Assembly (NCBI RefSeq): GCF_016899955.1
Contig: NZ_JACJJL010000006.1
Coordinates: forward strand, 104,081-168,080
Origin: Marseilla massiliensis
GTDB taxonomy: Bacteria; Bacteroidota; Bacteroidia; Bacteroidales; Bacteroidaceae
Direction: 5' to 3'
DNA length: 64,000 nt
Positions 25,658 through 34,898 of this stretch are shown piece after piece (position 1 is the first letter of the stretch; each line of letters starts with the position of its first letter). Below the pieces are notes generated by a model. The model saw only the letters and a list, made by a program, of their open reading frames with translations, searched no databases and was not told where the DNA came from. A program made the translations under genes and the position numbers.

Positions 25658-28120
25658 ATGACATTCAGAAAAATCTTCTTTGTTGCGGCGGCGGCCATCT
25701 GCTGCGCCGCATCGGCCACGGCCGGGCAGGCCAGCCGCACGGAGGGCGGGCTGGCGTTTCAGGCCCAGGGGCTCAACGTGCGGGTCGAGTTTTACTCTCC
25801 CGACATTGTCAGGGTATATAAGGAACCCGTGTCCAGGCCTTGCAAAAAGGTGAGCATACCAATCATAATGAAACCCGGTAGAGTGGAGCTGAGTTTCGGT
25901 GGCGGTGGCGGCGTGGCCACGGTGGCCAGCGAGAGGGTTGCCGTCAGCGTTGACACAGAGACGGGCGGCATTGTGTTTGCCGACAAACAGGGCAACATAA
26001 TGCTGCGCGACAAGGACTACGGCACGCAGTTTACGCCGAGAGACGACGCCGGACGGCCGTCGTTCGAGGTGAGGCAGGCGTTCTTGCTCGACTCGGCAGA
26101 AGTGATCTACGGCCTGGGCCAGCAGCAGACGGGGCTCGTGTCGCAACGCAACCAGCGCTTGTTGCTGCGTAACCAGAACATGAGCATCTGCATACCGTTT
26201 GTGCATTCGGCCAAGGGATACGGTCTTTACTGGGACAATTACTCGCCTACCACGTTCACGGACAATCCACAGGAGATGTCGTTTGATTCCGAAGTGGGCG
26301 ATTGCGCCGACTATTATTTCATATACGGAGGAACGGCCGACGGTGTCATAGCCGGCGTCAGGGCTCTCACGGGGCAGGCTCCTATGTACCCGCTATGGAC
26401 GCTCGGCTTCTGGCAGAGCCGCGAACGGTACAAGAGTCCCGACGAGTTGTGCGAGGTGGTCGACAAATACCGTGAACTGAAAGTGCCGCTCGACGGCATC
26501 ATCCAGGACTGGCAGTACTGGGGATGCGACTCAAACTGGAACTCTATGCGCTTTGAAAACCCCCGTTACATCAACAAGATGGGCGACCCATACTATATGC
26601 GTTTCCTGCCCAAAGGCGAGAAGGCAGACGCCACGGGGGCGGAGCCGCGCATCAAGACAGCCAAGGAGATGATTGACCATGTGCACAAGCGGAACGCGCA
26701 CATCATGATTTCGGTGTGGGCTTCGTTCGGCCCGTGGACCGACATGTACCACAGGATGGACAGCATTGGGGCCCTTTACGACTTCGAGACGTGGCCACGG
26801 CACGCCGGGGTCAAGCCTTACGACCCGTTCAACCCCGTAGCCCGCGACCTGTACTGGGCTGAGATGAAACGCAACATGTTCGACTTGGGCATGGATGCGT
26901 GGTGGCTTGACTCGACAGAACCTGACCATTTCGACATCAAAGACAGCGATTTCGACGTCAAGACATACCTGGGCAGCTTCCGCAGTGTGCATAATGCATT
27001 CCCACTCGTGACGAACCGTGGTGTCTACGAGCACCAGCGGCAGGCCACGAGCGACAAGCGGGTGTTTCTGCTCACGCGTTCGTCGTTCCTGGGGCAGCAG
27101 CATTACGCCTCGCATTCATGGAGCGGCGACGTCACTTCCACCTGGGACAACATGCGGAGGCAGGTTGCGGCCGGGCTGAACTATAGCCTTTGCGGCATAC
27201 CTTACTGGGGGACAGACCTCGGCGGGTTCTTTGCAAGTAGATATAACAACGACATCAACAACGTGGCTTACCACGAACTGCATGTCCGTTGGTATGAGTG
27301 GGGAGTCTTCCAGCCCATCATGCGCTCCCATAACTCAAGCCCGGTGGCGGTCGAGATATACCAGTTTGGCAAGAAAGGGTATTGGGCTTATGATGCCATC
27401 GAGAAATATACGAGGCTGCGTTACCGCTTGCTGCCTTACCTTTACAGCACGGCGTGGGAGGTGACGAGCGGCAGCGGGAGCATCATCCGGCCCCTTGTGA
27501 TGGACTTTGCCGGCGACAGCCGGGTGCTGGAATTGGGCTCGGAGTATATGTTCGGGCGCAGTTTCCTTGTGCGGCCCGTCACCGATTCGCTGTACACATG
27601 GCAGGATGCAAGGCGCAACGGCCACCAGAAGGACATGGCTGATGTGGCATCGGTGGATGTGTATCTGCCCGCGGGGGCCGACTGGCTCGACTTCTGGACG
27701 GGCAGTAAACACAGCGGCGGGCAGACTGTAATGCGCGAGGTGCCCATCGACATAATGCCCGTTTATGTGCGCGCCGGCTCGATTGTGCCCTTTGGCCCCG
27801 ACGTGCAGTATGCCACCGAGAAGCGTTGGGACGACTTGGAGGTGCGCGTCTATCCCGGTGCCGATGGCCGGTTTACCCTCTATGAGGATGAAAACGACAA
27901 TTACAACTATGAGGATGGCGCCTACACCACCATCGAGTTTGAGTGGGATGAGGCCGGCCGTACGTTGACGATAGGTGAGCGCAAGGGCAAGTTCAAGGGC
28001 ATGCTCAAGTCGCGCAAGTTCAACATCGTGCTCGTAGGCGGGTCGACCCCGGCCGGCGACGTGCCCGCCAAGGGGCGCACTGTGCGCTATGACGGCAGGG
28101 CGCAGACCGTGAGTCTCTGA
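25658..28120 (+). CDS. Secreted glycoside hydrolase family 31 enzyme (alpha-xylosidase/alpha-glucosidase type)
   Basis: An 820-residue protein with a signal peptide (about 1-23, ending ATAGQ). An N-terminal beta domain (about 30-230) is followed by a TIM barrel. The GH31 nucleophile is Asp418 in WWLDSTEPD, and the expected acid/base is Asp491 in WSGDVTSTW. GIPYWGTDLGGFF and WGVFQPIMRSHNS are further family blocks. The LDSTEPD form of the nucleophile motif is more like alpha-xylosidases than maltase-type GH31. C-terminal beta domains complete the protein. The ATG is chosen because it opens the signal peptide. The action is probably on an alpha-linked xylosyl or glucosyl end, with substrate unproven. 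Confidence 0.88.
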   Translation: MTFRKIFFVAAAAICCAASATAGQASRTEGGLAFQAQGLNVRVEFYSPDIVRVYKEPVSRPCKKVSIPIIMKPGRVELSFGGGGGVATVASERVAVSVDTETGGIVFADKQGNIMLRDKDYGTQFTPRDDAGRPSFEVRQAFLLDSAEVIYGLGQQQTGLVSQRNQRLLLRNQNMSICIPFVHSAKGYGLYWDNYSPTTFTDNPQEMSFDSEVGDCADYYFIYGGTADGVIAGVRALTGQAPMYPLWTLGFWQSRERYKSPDELCEVVDKYRELKVPLDGIIQDWQYWGCDSNWNSMRFENPRYINKMGDPYYMRFLPKGEKADATGAEPRIKTAKEMIDHVHKRNAHIMISVWASFGPWTDMYHRMDSIGALYDFETWPRHAGVKPYDPFNPVARDLYWAEMKRNMFDLGMDAWWLDSTEPDHFDIKDSDFDVKTYLGSFRSVHNAFPLVTNRGVYEHQRQATSDKRVFLLTRSSFLGQQHYASHSWSGDVTSTWDNMRRQVAAGLNYSLCGIPYWGTDLGGFFASRYNNDINNVAYHELHVRWYEWGVFQPIMRSHNSSPVAVEIYQFGKKGYWAYDAIEKYTRLRYRLLPYLYSTAWEVTSGSGSIIRPLVMDFAGDSRVLELGSEYMFGRSFLVRPVTDSLYTWQDARRNGHQKDMADVASVDVYLPAGADWLDFWTGSKHSGGQTVMREVPIDIMPVYVRAGSIVPFGPDVQYATEKRWDDLEVRVYPGADGRFTLYEDENDNYNYEDGAYTTIEFEWDEAGRTLTIGERKGKFKGMLKSRKFNIVLVGGSTPAGDVPAKGRTVRYDGRAQTVSL

Positions 28121-28213
28121 GCCGCAGCGGCCCTCTGGCCGTAGGTTGCATGCCGTCGTGCCGTGCTTGCATATATGCAACTGAAAACGGCCTGTGCGGC
28201 CTTGGGCATGGGG

Positions 28214-28300
28214 CTGTGCCGTATTTCAGTGCAAAACGAGGCGTTTCGCATTGCAATACGGCACATTTCATAGTGCAATACGTGCCGTTTTGGATGCTAA
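28214..28300. repeat. 22-bp-phased palindromic array, locus 4
   Basis: Core positions 28237, 28259 and 28281 are 22 bases apart, each preceded by GCAAWA. GTGCCGTATT (28216-28225) pairs with AATACGGCAC (28255-28264), giving a hairpin over the first two units. It lies in the 670-base convergent gap between GH31 and exonuclease III. I see no gene or terminator with a T-run in the remaining 28300-28790. Confidence 0.7.
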
Positions 28301-28790
28301 AAAAGACCCTTTTGCAACTTGCTGACAGCCACGTTGTTAGGTGGCAAGGCTCATGCCGCCCTTTTTAACATTGCAGTGTTAAAGACGGTTCAAGGCGATG
28401 CGTTGGCCAAATGCATGTTTGTCTATTGCTGTGTTCGCCCTTTGAAAGATGTGCCAACATGCGTTTTGTTGTTTTAAGTGCCCTGTTTCCTCCTGCTATT
28501 TTATTTCGCTGAGGCAGTGGTGGATAAGACAATTTTAGCTGTGGGCTAATCCGCCGTCGGGCGCCGGTAGCTCTATTGCCCTTTGTCAGTGTCAAGGTAG
28601 AGTGGGGCTTTCGTTGCGAATGCCTTTCGTAACGCATTTCATATTGCATTGTTCATGGTGAAAAAAAGCCGCCACGCGGCTTGCCGGGCTTGCCGGCTGT
28701 GGCTGCGTAGCGGCTCTGGTGTCTGCGTTTTTCAGCCTTGCTGAGTTAGGTGCAGTGTGGCGTTTGGCCGTTGTTGTCGGCCGTTGCAGG

Positions 28791-29546
28791 CTAAATGTCG
28801 AGCACAAGCTCCACAGGGCAGTGGTCGCTTCCGTATATCTCGTTGTGTATGCCCGCCTCCTTGACATGGCTGTCGAGGCGTTGCGAGGTGACGAAGTAGT
28901 CGATGCGCCACCCTGCGTTCTTCTCCCTTGCCTTGAAACGGTACGACCACCATGAGTAGGTAACCTGCTCGGGGTGCAACAGCCTGAACGTGTCGGTGAA
29001 GCCGCTGGCCAGCAGTTGGCTGAACTTCTGGCGCTCCTCGTCAGTGAATCCGGCGTTGCGGCGGTTGCTTTTCGGGTTTTTCAGGTCTATCTCCTGGTGT
29101 GCCACGTTCATGTCTCCGCACACTATCACAGGCTTCGACCCATCGAGCCGCATCAGGTAAGCGCGGAAGTCGTCTTCCCACTTCATTCGGTAGTCCAGCC
29201 GTTTCAGTCCGTCTTGCGAATTTGGGGTGTAGACATCCACAAGGAAGAAGTCCTCGGTTTCGAGCGTGATTACCCTTCCTTCGTGGTCGTGCTCGTCAAT
29301 GCCGATGCCGTAAGTCACGTTGATTGGTTTCCGGCGCGTGAATATCGCGGTGCCCGAATAGCCTTTCTTGTCGGCATAGTTCCAGTAGGATTCATATCCA
29401 TCGAAGCTCAAGTCGAGCTGTCCTTGCTGCATTTTGGTCTCCTGCAGGCAGAAGAAGTCGGCGTCAAGTTGGCGGAACGACTCGCTGAAGCCCTTCCCCT
29501 CGCAGGCTCGCAGGCCGTTGACGTTCCATGAAATAAGTTTTGTCAT
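28791..29546 (-). CDS. xthA: Exodeoxyribonuclease III (AP endonuclease)
   Basis: A 251-residue enzyme starting MTKLISWNVNGLRA; the longer open frame upstream is a low-complexity extension. Family residues are visible in order: ISWNVNGLRA (Asn), LQETKM (metal-binding Glu), DVYTPNSQ (Tyr), CGDMNVAH (Asp/Asn), NAGWRIDYF and the final GSDHCPVEL (Asp-His pair). It cuts DNA at abasic sites and has 3' exonuclease activity in base excision repair. It lies 167 bases downstream of ribH on the same strand. Confidence 0.95.
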   Translation of the reverse strand: MTKLISWNVNGLRACEGKGFSESFRQLDADFFCLQETKMQQGQLDLSFDGYESYWNYADKKGYSGTAIFTRRKPINVTYGIGIDEHDHEGRVITLETEDFFLVDVYTPNSQDGLKRLDYRMKWEDDFRAYLMRLDGSKPVIVCGDMNVAHQEIDLKNPKSNRRNAGFTDEERQKFSQLLASGFTDTFRLLHPEQVTYSWWSYRFKAREKNAGWRIDYFVTSQRLDSHVKEAGIHNEIYGSDHCPVELVLDI

Positions 29547-29713
29547 TGTTTGATGATGTTGATGTTTTACAATGGCCCTTGTGGTTCGCCCTTTAGCCCG
29601 GAGCCCTGTTGGCGGGGCATGTGGGCGGCAAGGCGTTTCCTTGGGCTTTTTAATCGACAGTGGCGGCCCTGCCGAGGCAAGGTCGCCACTGTGTGGTTTA
29701 AGTTTGTCGATGG

Positions 29714-30190
29714 TCAGAATTTCGCCATCTTTATAGCGTCTACGGCGCACTCGTCACCTTTGTTGCCGAGCCGTCCGCCGCTTCTGTCCTTGGCTTGCTG
29801 CAGGTCTTCAGTTGTGAGCAGGCCGAAGATGATAGGTATCTCGCTCGTGGTGTTGAGTCGTGCAATGCCGTATGTCACACCTTCGCATATGTAGTCGAAG
29901 TGCGGGGTCTCGCCCCGTATCACGCAACCGAGTATTATCACGGCGTCGTAATTGCCGTTGAGTGACATCTGCCGTGCCCCGTATATCAGCTCGAAGCTGC
30001 CCGGCACTGTCTTGACGTGTATGTTTTCTGGCAGTGCCCCGTGCTTCTCGAGCGTGGAGACAGCACCGTTGAGCAACGCCCCCGTTATCTCCTTGTTCCA
30101 TTCGGCCACCACGATGCCGAAGCACATGTTGCTGGCATCGGGCACCTTCTCTGTGTCGTAATCCGACAGGTTGTGCAGTGCTGTGGCCAT
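29714..30190 (-). CDS. ribH: 6,7-dimethyl-8-ribityllumazine synthase
   Basis: A 158-residue protein of normal length. Motifs are [13 protein letters not shown] near the N-terminus, [38 protein letters not shown] (with the catalytic His) and the ending [16 protein letters not shown]. It makes the lumazine precursor of riboflavin from the ribitylaminouracil and a butanone phosphate. The start lies 2 bases after the stop of the TPR gene, so the two are one transcript. No FMN riboswitch is visible upstream. Confidence 0.96.
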   Translation of the reverse strand: MATALHNLSDYDTEKVPDASNMCFGIVVAEWNKEITGALLNGAVSTLEKHGALPENIHVKTVPGSFELIYGARQMSLNGNYDAVIILGCVIRGETPHFDYICEGVTYGIARLNTTSEIPIIFGLLTTEDLQQAKDRSGGRLGNKGDECAVDAIKMAKF

Positions 30191-30192
30191 GG

Positions 30193-30873
30193 TTATTCTA
30201 CTGTGGCGCGTTCAATGTACTTGTCTATCGTCTGGTACTGCATGGAGTTGAAGTACTTCTGCTTCACCTCCTGGTACAGTTGCAGTGCCTCCTGCTTCTT
30301 GCCCTGGCTTTCCAGTATCTCACCGGCCTGTATGAGGAACGTCGGTGAGAGGCTGTTGTTGTCTGCGTTCTTGGCTGCCCGCTTCAAGTGCTCTACGGCC
30401 TTGTCGGGCTGTTTCAGGTGAGCGTAGGCGTTGCCAAGCGCTGCCTCGGCTGCGGGGCTAATCATGTGGTCGCCTTGTGTGTCGAATTTCTCGAGGTAGC
30501 TTGCGGCTTCCGTCCATTTGCCAAGCTGCGCATAGCATAGTCCGGCGTATAGGTTGGCAAGGTTGCCTGCGTCTGTGCTGCTGTAGTCGGCGGCTATCTT
30601 GATGAATCCGGCGTAGCCAATGCTGTCGCCGTTGAGTGCTTTAGTGTATTCTTCCATGCCGAAATATTCCTGTCCTTTGGCCAGTGCTGTGCTGGCTTTT
30701 TCGGCTCGCGGGGCGGCAACATAGTTGTTGTAGATTATTGCTCCTGCCACGATTACGATTACGGCAACCACGCCGTAGATGATAGCTTTTTTGTACTTGT
30801 CGAAGAAAGTCTCCGAGATGTGGATGGTGCTCCCGCTATTGGGGGCTTCGTTCTGGTTGTTATTGCTTGCCAT
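30193..30873 (-). CDS. Membrane-anchored TPR protein (YfgM-like)
   Basis: A 226-residue protein with a short charged N-terminus, one transmembrane helix (about 34-52, [20 protein letters not shown]) and TPR repeats to the end ([47 protein letters not shown]). The layout, with a small cytosolic end and large periplasmic TPR domain, resembles YfgM, a partner of envelope protein folding and secretion. Function is inferred only from this layout. It is the first gene of the TPR-ribH operon and divergent from recF. Confidence 0.82.
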   Translation of the reverse strand: MASNNNQNEAPNSGSTIHISETFFDKYKKAIIYGVVAVIVIVAGAIIYNNYVAAPRAEKASTALAKGQEYFGMEEYTKALNGDSIGYAGFIKIAADYSSTDAGNLANLYAGLCYAQLGKWTEAASYLEKFDTQGDHMISPAAEAALGNAYAHLKQPDKAVEHLKRAAKNADNNSLSPTFLIQAGEILESQGKKQEALQLYQEVKQKYFNSMQYQTIDKYIERATVE

Positions 30874-30909
30874 TATTTTGTTGTTTTAAATTCAGTTTCA
30901 ATTGCGTGG

Positions 30910-30917
30910 CAAAATTA
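30910..30917 (-). promoter_or_regulatory. -7 box of the TPR-ribH operon
   Basis: On the minus strand TAATTTTG matches the consensus, with TTTC 20 bases upstream as a weak -33 box. It is 37 bases before the ATG at 30873. Confidence 0.55.
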
Positions 30918-30981
30918 CGGAATTTATTGCAGATACTGAAATTTATCGTTGACTTTTTTCGTTTATGACTAATAAATGGCT

Positions 30982-30989
30982 TAACTTTG
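30982..30989 (+). promoter_or_regulatory. -7 box of the recF promoter
   Basis: TAACTTTG matches the consensus, 26 bases before the recF ATG. The upstream region is T-rich but has no exact TTTG at 19-20 bases. Confidence 0.55.
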
Positions 30990-31014
30990 CAGTTAAATAG
31001 CAAAAAGGCAGCTG

Positions 31015-32124
31015 ATGATTCTGCAGAAACTTTCCATACTGAATTATAAGAACATAAAGGCGGCAGAGCTGAGTCTGTCTCCCGGCATGAACTGTTTTAT
31101 CGGGAGCAACGGCGCCGGCAAGACAAACGTCATCGATGCGGTGTATTATCTCTCCTTCTGCCGCAGCGCCTTGTGTGCCGTCGACTCCCAGGTGATGCGC
31201 CACGGCGAGGCTTTTTTCATGCTCGAAGGCAGTTACCAGACAGACGGCGGCGACCCTCTTTCGGTTTACTGTGGCATGAAGCGTGGTACAAAGAAGCACA
31301 TGAAGCGTGACGGCAAGGAGTACAGGCGGCTGTCAGAGCATATAGGGCTGGTGCCGCTCGTGTCGGTGTCGCCGGCCGACTCGCTGCTCATCGACGGCGG
31401 TAGCGAGGAGCGCCGCCGTCTGATGGACATCGTGATATCGCAGTACGACCGTGCTTACCTCGACTCGCTCGGCCGTTACAACAAGGCTTTGGCGCAGCGC
31501 AACGCCATGCTCCGCGCCGATGCCGAGCCCGACACGGAGCTCATCGGCATACTCGAAGAGCAGATGGCTGTTGAGGGCGAGGCCATCTTCGCACGCCGCG
31601 AAGCGTTTGTCAGCGAGCTCGAGCCGGTGTTCCGCGAGTTTTACGACGACATCTCGGCCGGCCACGAGAGCGTAGGTCTGGCCTACGAGTCGCATTGCCG
31701 GCGCGGCCCGCTGCTCGACGTTATACGCCGTGACAGGGCGAAGGACCGCATCATGGGCTATTCGCTGCACGGCGTGCACCGCGACGACTTGGTGTTTACG
31801 CTGTCGGGCCATCCGATGAAACGCGAGGGGAGCCAGGGCCAGAGCAAGACTTTCGTCATTGCCCTGAAGCTCGCGCAGTTTGGCTTCTTGCGCCGCACAG
31901 CCTCGCAAACCACCCCCCTGCTGTTGCTCGACGACGTGTTCGACAAGCTCGACGCCACCCGTGTGGAGCGCATCGTGGGCATTGTGTCGGGCAGCGGCTT
32001 TGGCCAGATATTCATGACCGACACCAACCGCGAGCACCTTGACCGCATACTGCGTCTCTGTTCGCACGACTATAAGATATTCCACGTTGACGATGGCGAG
32101 GTAAAGGAGGAGGAACATGTTTAG
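31015..32124 (+). CDS. recF: DNA replication/repair protein RecF
   Basis: A 369-residue SMC-like ATPase. Walker A is at residues 30-37 (GSNGAGKT), the ABC-type signature is in the GSQGQSKTFVIALKLAQ block, and Walker B is near 303-313 (LLLDDVFDKLD). It loads RecA at single-strand gaps. Length is normal. The last 8 bases overlap the start of the DUF721 gene, indicating translational coupling. Confidence 0.96.
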   Translation: MILQKLSILNYKNIKAAELSLSPGMNCFIGSNGAGKTNVIDAVYYLSFCRSALCAVDSQVMRHGEAFFMLEGSYQTDGGDPLSVYCGMKRGTKKHMKRDGKEYRRLSEHIGLVPLVSVSPADSLLIDGGSEERRRLMDIVISQYDRAYLDSLGRYNKALAQRNAMLRADAEPDTELIGILEEQMAVEGEAIFARREAFVSELEPVFREFYDDISAGHESVGLAYESHCRRGPLLDVIRRDRAKDRIMGYSLHGVHRDDLVFTLSGHPMKREGSQGQSKTFVIALKLAQFGFLRRTASQTTPLLLLDDVFDKLDATRVERIVGIVSGSGFGQIFMTDTNREHLDRILRLCSHDYKIFHVDDGEVKEEEHV

Positions 32125-32407
32125 ACGCGATGTGCAATCGATACGCGACCTGATACTGCGCAACTTGCGGCAGCAGGGACTTGAGACGCCGTTGCTGCAG
32201 AAGCGGCTCGTCGATGCGTGGCCCGTGGTGGCTGGCCCGGTGATTGCCCGGTACACCATCTCTGCCTACATTATGAACCAAACGCTCTTTGTCAGGCTGT
32301 CGAGCCCCGCCCTCCGTGCCGACCTGAGCATGAGGAGGCGCGACTTTGTGGCGCGGCTTAATGCCCAGGTGGGCAGCCAGGTCATTGCCGACATAAGGTT
32401 TTGCTGA
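32117..32407 (+). CDS. DUF721 family protein (DciA-like domain)
   Basis: A 96-residue basic protein with the DUF721 pattern (LLQKRLVDAWPVVAGPVIARYT, LFVRLSSPALRADLSMRRRDFVARLN). In many bacteria the related domain DciA works with the replicative helicase. The recF-DUF721 gene pair is common in Bacteroidetes and supports a replication or repair role. The start overlaps the recF end by 8 bases. Confidence 0.88.
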   Translation: MFRRDVQSIRDLILRNLRQQGLETPLLQKRLVDAWPVVAGPVIARYTISAYIMNQTLFVRLSSPALRADLSMRRRDFVARLNAQVGSQVIADIRFC

Positions 32408-32518
32408 GCTTGCAGCGGCCCGGGCAAAGCTATGCTTTGTGCTTTTCGAGCCTTCACCGGATGGATTGCCTGCCGCCGTCCGGGCGGCTTTGCCAACAGC
32501 TTGGTGCTCAGCATGTTT

Positions 32519-32590
32519 GCAAAACGGCCCGAATCAGGGTGCAAAACGGCCCGTTTGAGGATGTCAAACGGGCCGTTTTGCGTTGCAATA
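32519..32590. repeat. 22-bp-phased palindromic array, locus 5, with a perfect 18-bp inverted repeat
   Basis: Core positions 32525, 32547 and 32569 are 22 bases apart. Segment 32541-32558 and its exact reverse complement 32564-32581 form an 18-bp stem with a 5-base loop. It lies between the convergent DUF721 and cyclo-ligase genes. The stem has no following T-run. Confidence 0.8.
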
Positions 32591-32662
32591 TCGTATGTAT
32601 GGCATTCCTTCATGCCGTGTCTGCCGCAGGCGGCCGGCTGTTGCAGGCGGCCGCCCAGGTTG

Positions 32663-33193
32663 TCATTTCCATATCACCTCGTCCATGGCTATGTCCGTTG
32701 GCTCTGTGGGCACGCTGTCCACCAGTTGGAACGGGAAGCAGATACCTATCTTGTAGGCCTGCGGCATTAGCGGCAGGAAGCGGTCGTAGTAGCCGCGTCC
32801 GCGCCCGAGCCGGTGGCCTTCGCGGTCGAAAGCCATGCCCGGGATGATGGCAAGGTCTATCTTTCCGTAATCGGCGAATGCCGGCCCGGTGGGCTCCATT
32901 ATGTGGAATGCGCCTTCGGCCAGGCTCTGCGGCCCTGTGAACAGGCGCAGCTCCATGGTTGCCGGGCCTGTGACGCGCGGCAGGACTATTGTCTTGCCGG
33001 TGCCGGCTGCCATCAACAGTGCCGTGTCAACCTCGTCGGCAAGCGAGCAGTAGAGCATTACAGTCTTGGCCGACAAGAACCTCGGGTGCGATGCCACCCT
33101 GTTTGCGGCTGCTATCGACATGGCTCCCAACTCTCCGGCAGTGTGCTGCCGCTTGCTGTTGCGTATGGCCTGCCTTAGTTCTGTCTTATGCAT
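32663..33193 (-). CDS. fau: 5-formyltetrahydrofolate cyclo-ligase
   Basis: A 176-residue protein starting MHKTELRQAIR. Family features are the substrate loop GTGKTIVLPRV, IIPGMAFDREGHRLGRGRGYYDRFL and the late DIAMDEVIW. It converts 5-formyl-THF to 5,10-methenyl-THF using ATP. The start overlaps the end of the S41 protease gene by 8 bases, which fixes this start over the longer open frame and suggests coupled translation. Confidence 0.93.
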   Translation of the reverse strand: MHKTELRQAIRNSKRQHTAGELGAMSIAAANRVASHPRFLSAKTVMLYCSLADEVDTALLMAAGTGKTIVLPRVTGPATMELRLFTGPQSLAEGAFHIMEPTGPAFADYGKIDLAIIPGMAFDREGHRLGRGRGYYDRFLPLMPQAYKIGICFPFQLVDSVPTEPTDIAMDEVIWK

Positions 33194-34898
33194 AGGCCAC
33201 CTGTGTATATGTCTTGTGAGTGTCGCCATAGCTGTAGGCAATGTCGGCCTTGGCCGTCTGCTTGCCCTTTTTGTCTGCCGATGGTTCCGGGAAAGCCTTT
33301 CCCTCGCTGAAAACCTTGAGCGTTGCGTCTATCGACGGGTCGTCTTGGTTGAGGTATTCAATCCAGTCTTCCTCGTCGAGCATGTTGTAAATGATGCGGC
33401 TGTTGATGAATCGCTCGAGCAGCTTGTGTGATTTCCGTATCATGAGGTTGCGCCTCCGCAGGCCGTTGTCGGCGGCAAAGCGCACGAACTTCTCCACCGT
33501 GTTCTGCTTGTTGAGGTAAGCCGACAGCTCGTCGATGTCTTTGTATTCGCTCAGCTTAGGCCTGTTGTCGTCGGTGTAGTTGTATGCAAACTGTATTATC
33601 AGTCCGTTCATGCTCGCCTCTTTGTAGTAAGACGTCATGCCGGTGGTGTCTTCCGGCACGAAGAGGTCGGGCGTGATGCCGCCTCCGCCGTACACCGTCC
33701 GTCCGATGGACGTATGGTAGGCCGGCCCTGAGTGCTTGATGCTGTCTTGCGAGAAGAATTCGCCGTGCTTGTAGCGGCTCAGCAAGTCGGCCTCATAGCT
33801 CTGCTCGTCGCCCGCCGTGTAAGGCTTCTGTATGCAGCGCCCCGACGGAGTGTAGTAGCGTGCCACGGTCAGCCTTATCATCGAACCGTCGTTGAAGGCT
33901 ATGGGTTGCTGTACGAGCCCCTTGCCAAACGAGCGCCTTCCGATGATTGTGCCGCGGTCGTTGTCTTGTATTGCCCCTGCGAATATCTCGGAAGCCGATG
34001 CCGAGCCCTCGTCGATAAGCACCACGAGAGGTATGTGCTGGTAGCTGCCCCGCCCGTCGCTGCGGTATTCCTGCCGTGGCGACTTGCGGCCCTGGGTGTA
34101 GACAATGAGCCTGTCTTTGGGCAGGAACTCGTTTATCATCTGCACTGCCGATGCCAGGTAGCCCCCGGTGTTGCCCCTGAGGTCTATCACGAGGTTGCTG
34201 AACCGCTCCTGGGAAAGGCGCGCCAAGGCGATGAGCAGCTCGGGATAGGTGTTCTCACCGAAGTTTTTCACTTTTATGTATCCCGTGTTTTCGTCGAGCA
34301 TATAGGTTGCGCTGATGCTCTTCTGCGGTATGTCGCCGCGGGTGACGGTGAAATATTTCACGCTTTTCTCGCCGTAGCGCACCACGCCAATCTTCACTTT
34401 CGTGTCCTTGGGGCCTTTCAGCCGGCGCATGGCTTCGTCGTTGGTGACCACCTTCCCGACGAAAGGCTTGCCGTCGACGCTCACTATCTTGTCGCCGGCC
34501 ACTATGCCGGCGCGCTCGGCGGGGCCGTTCTTTACCACGTTCTGCACGTGGATGGTGTCCTTGCGGATGGTAAACTCAATGCCCACACCGGAGAAAGAGC
34601 CCTTCAGCTCGTCGTTGGCCGCCTGCACGTCTTTGGCGCTTATGTAGACGGAGTGGGGGTCGAGCTCGGCCAGTATTTGCGGCATGGCCTTCTCGACCAG
34701 CCCGTTGATGTTGACCGTGTCAACGTATTGGTCGTCGATGATGTGCAGCAGGTTGTTGAGCTTGTTGCTGCTCGAGTTGATGATGCTGAGCCTGTTGCCC
34801 GAGAAAAGGTTGGCGTAGAACGTACCGATGAGTATTCCCACCACCACGCATGCAGCCATGATGAGGGGCATGAAGCGGTTAGACTTGTTCTGGTTCAT
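33186..34898 (-). CDS. S41-family C-terminal processing protease with PDZ domain
   Basis: A 570-residue protein with an N-terminal membrane helix (about 11-30). It then has a PDZ domain (about 95-180; GVGIEFTIRKDTIHVQNVV, GPAERAGIVAGDKIVSVDG) and the S41 catalytic core with the Ser motif EGSASASEIFAG near residue 300 and the Lys in RRSFGKGLVQQ about 25 residues on. The C-terminal 170 residues are helical and charged. Such proteases cleave envelope proteins near their C-termini. The gene overlaps both neighbours (8 bases with fau, 20 with the dCMP deaminase gene). Confidence 0.93.
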   Translation of the reverse strand: MNQNKSNRFMPLIMAACVVVGILIGTFYANLFSGNRLSIINSSSNKLNNLLHIIDDQYVDTVNINGLVEKAMPQILAELDPHSVYISAKDVQAANDELKGSFSGVGIEFTIRKDTIHVQNVVKNGPAERAGIVAGDKIVSVDGKPFVGKVVTNDEAMRRLKGPKDTKVKIGVVRYGEKSVKYFTVTRGDIPQKSISATYMLDENTGYIKVKNFGENTYPELLIALARLSQERFSNLVIDLRGNTGGYLASAVQMINEFLPKDRLIVYTQGRKSPRQEYRSDGRGSYQHIPLVVLIDEGSASASEIFAGAIQDNDRGTIIGRRSFGKGLVQQPIAFNDGSMIRLTVARYYTPSGRCIQKPYTAGDEQSYEADLLSRYKHGEFFSQDSIKHSGPAYHTSIGRTVYGGGGITPDLFVPEDTTGMTSYYKEASMNGLIIQFAYNYTDDNRPKLSEYKDIDELSAYLNKQNTVEKFVRFAADNGLRRRNLMIRKSHKLLERFINSRIIYNMLDEEDWIEYLNQDDPSIDATLKVFSEGKAFPEPSADKKGKQTAKADIAYSYGDTHKTYTQVAYA

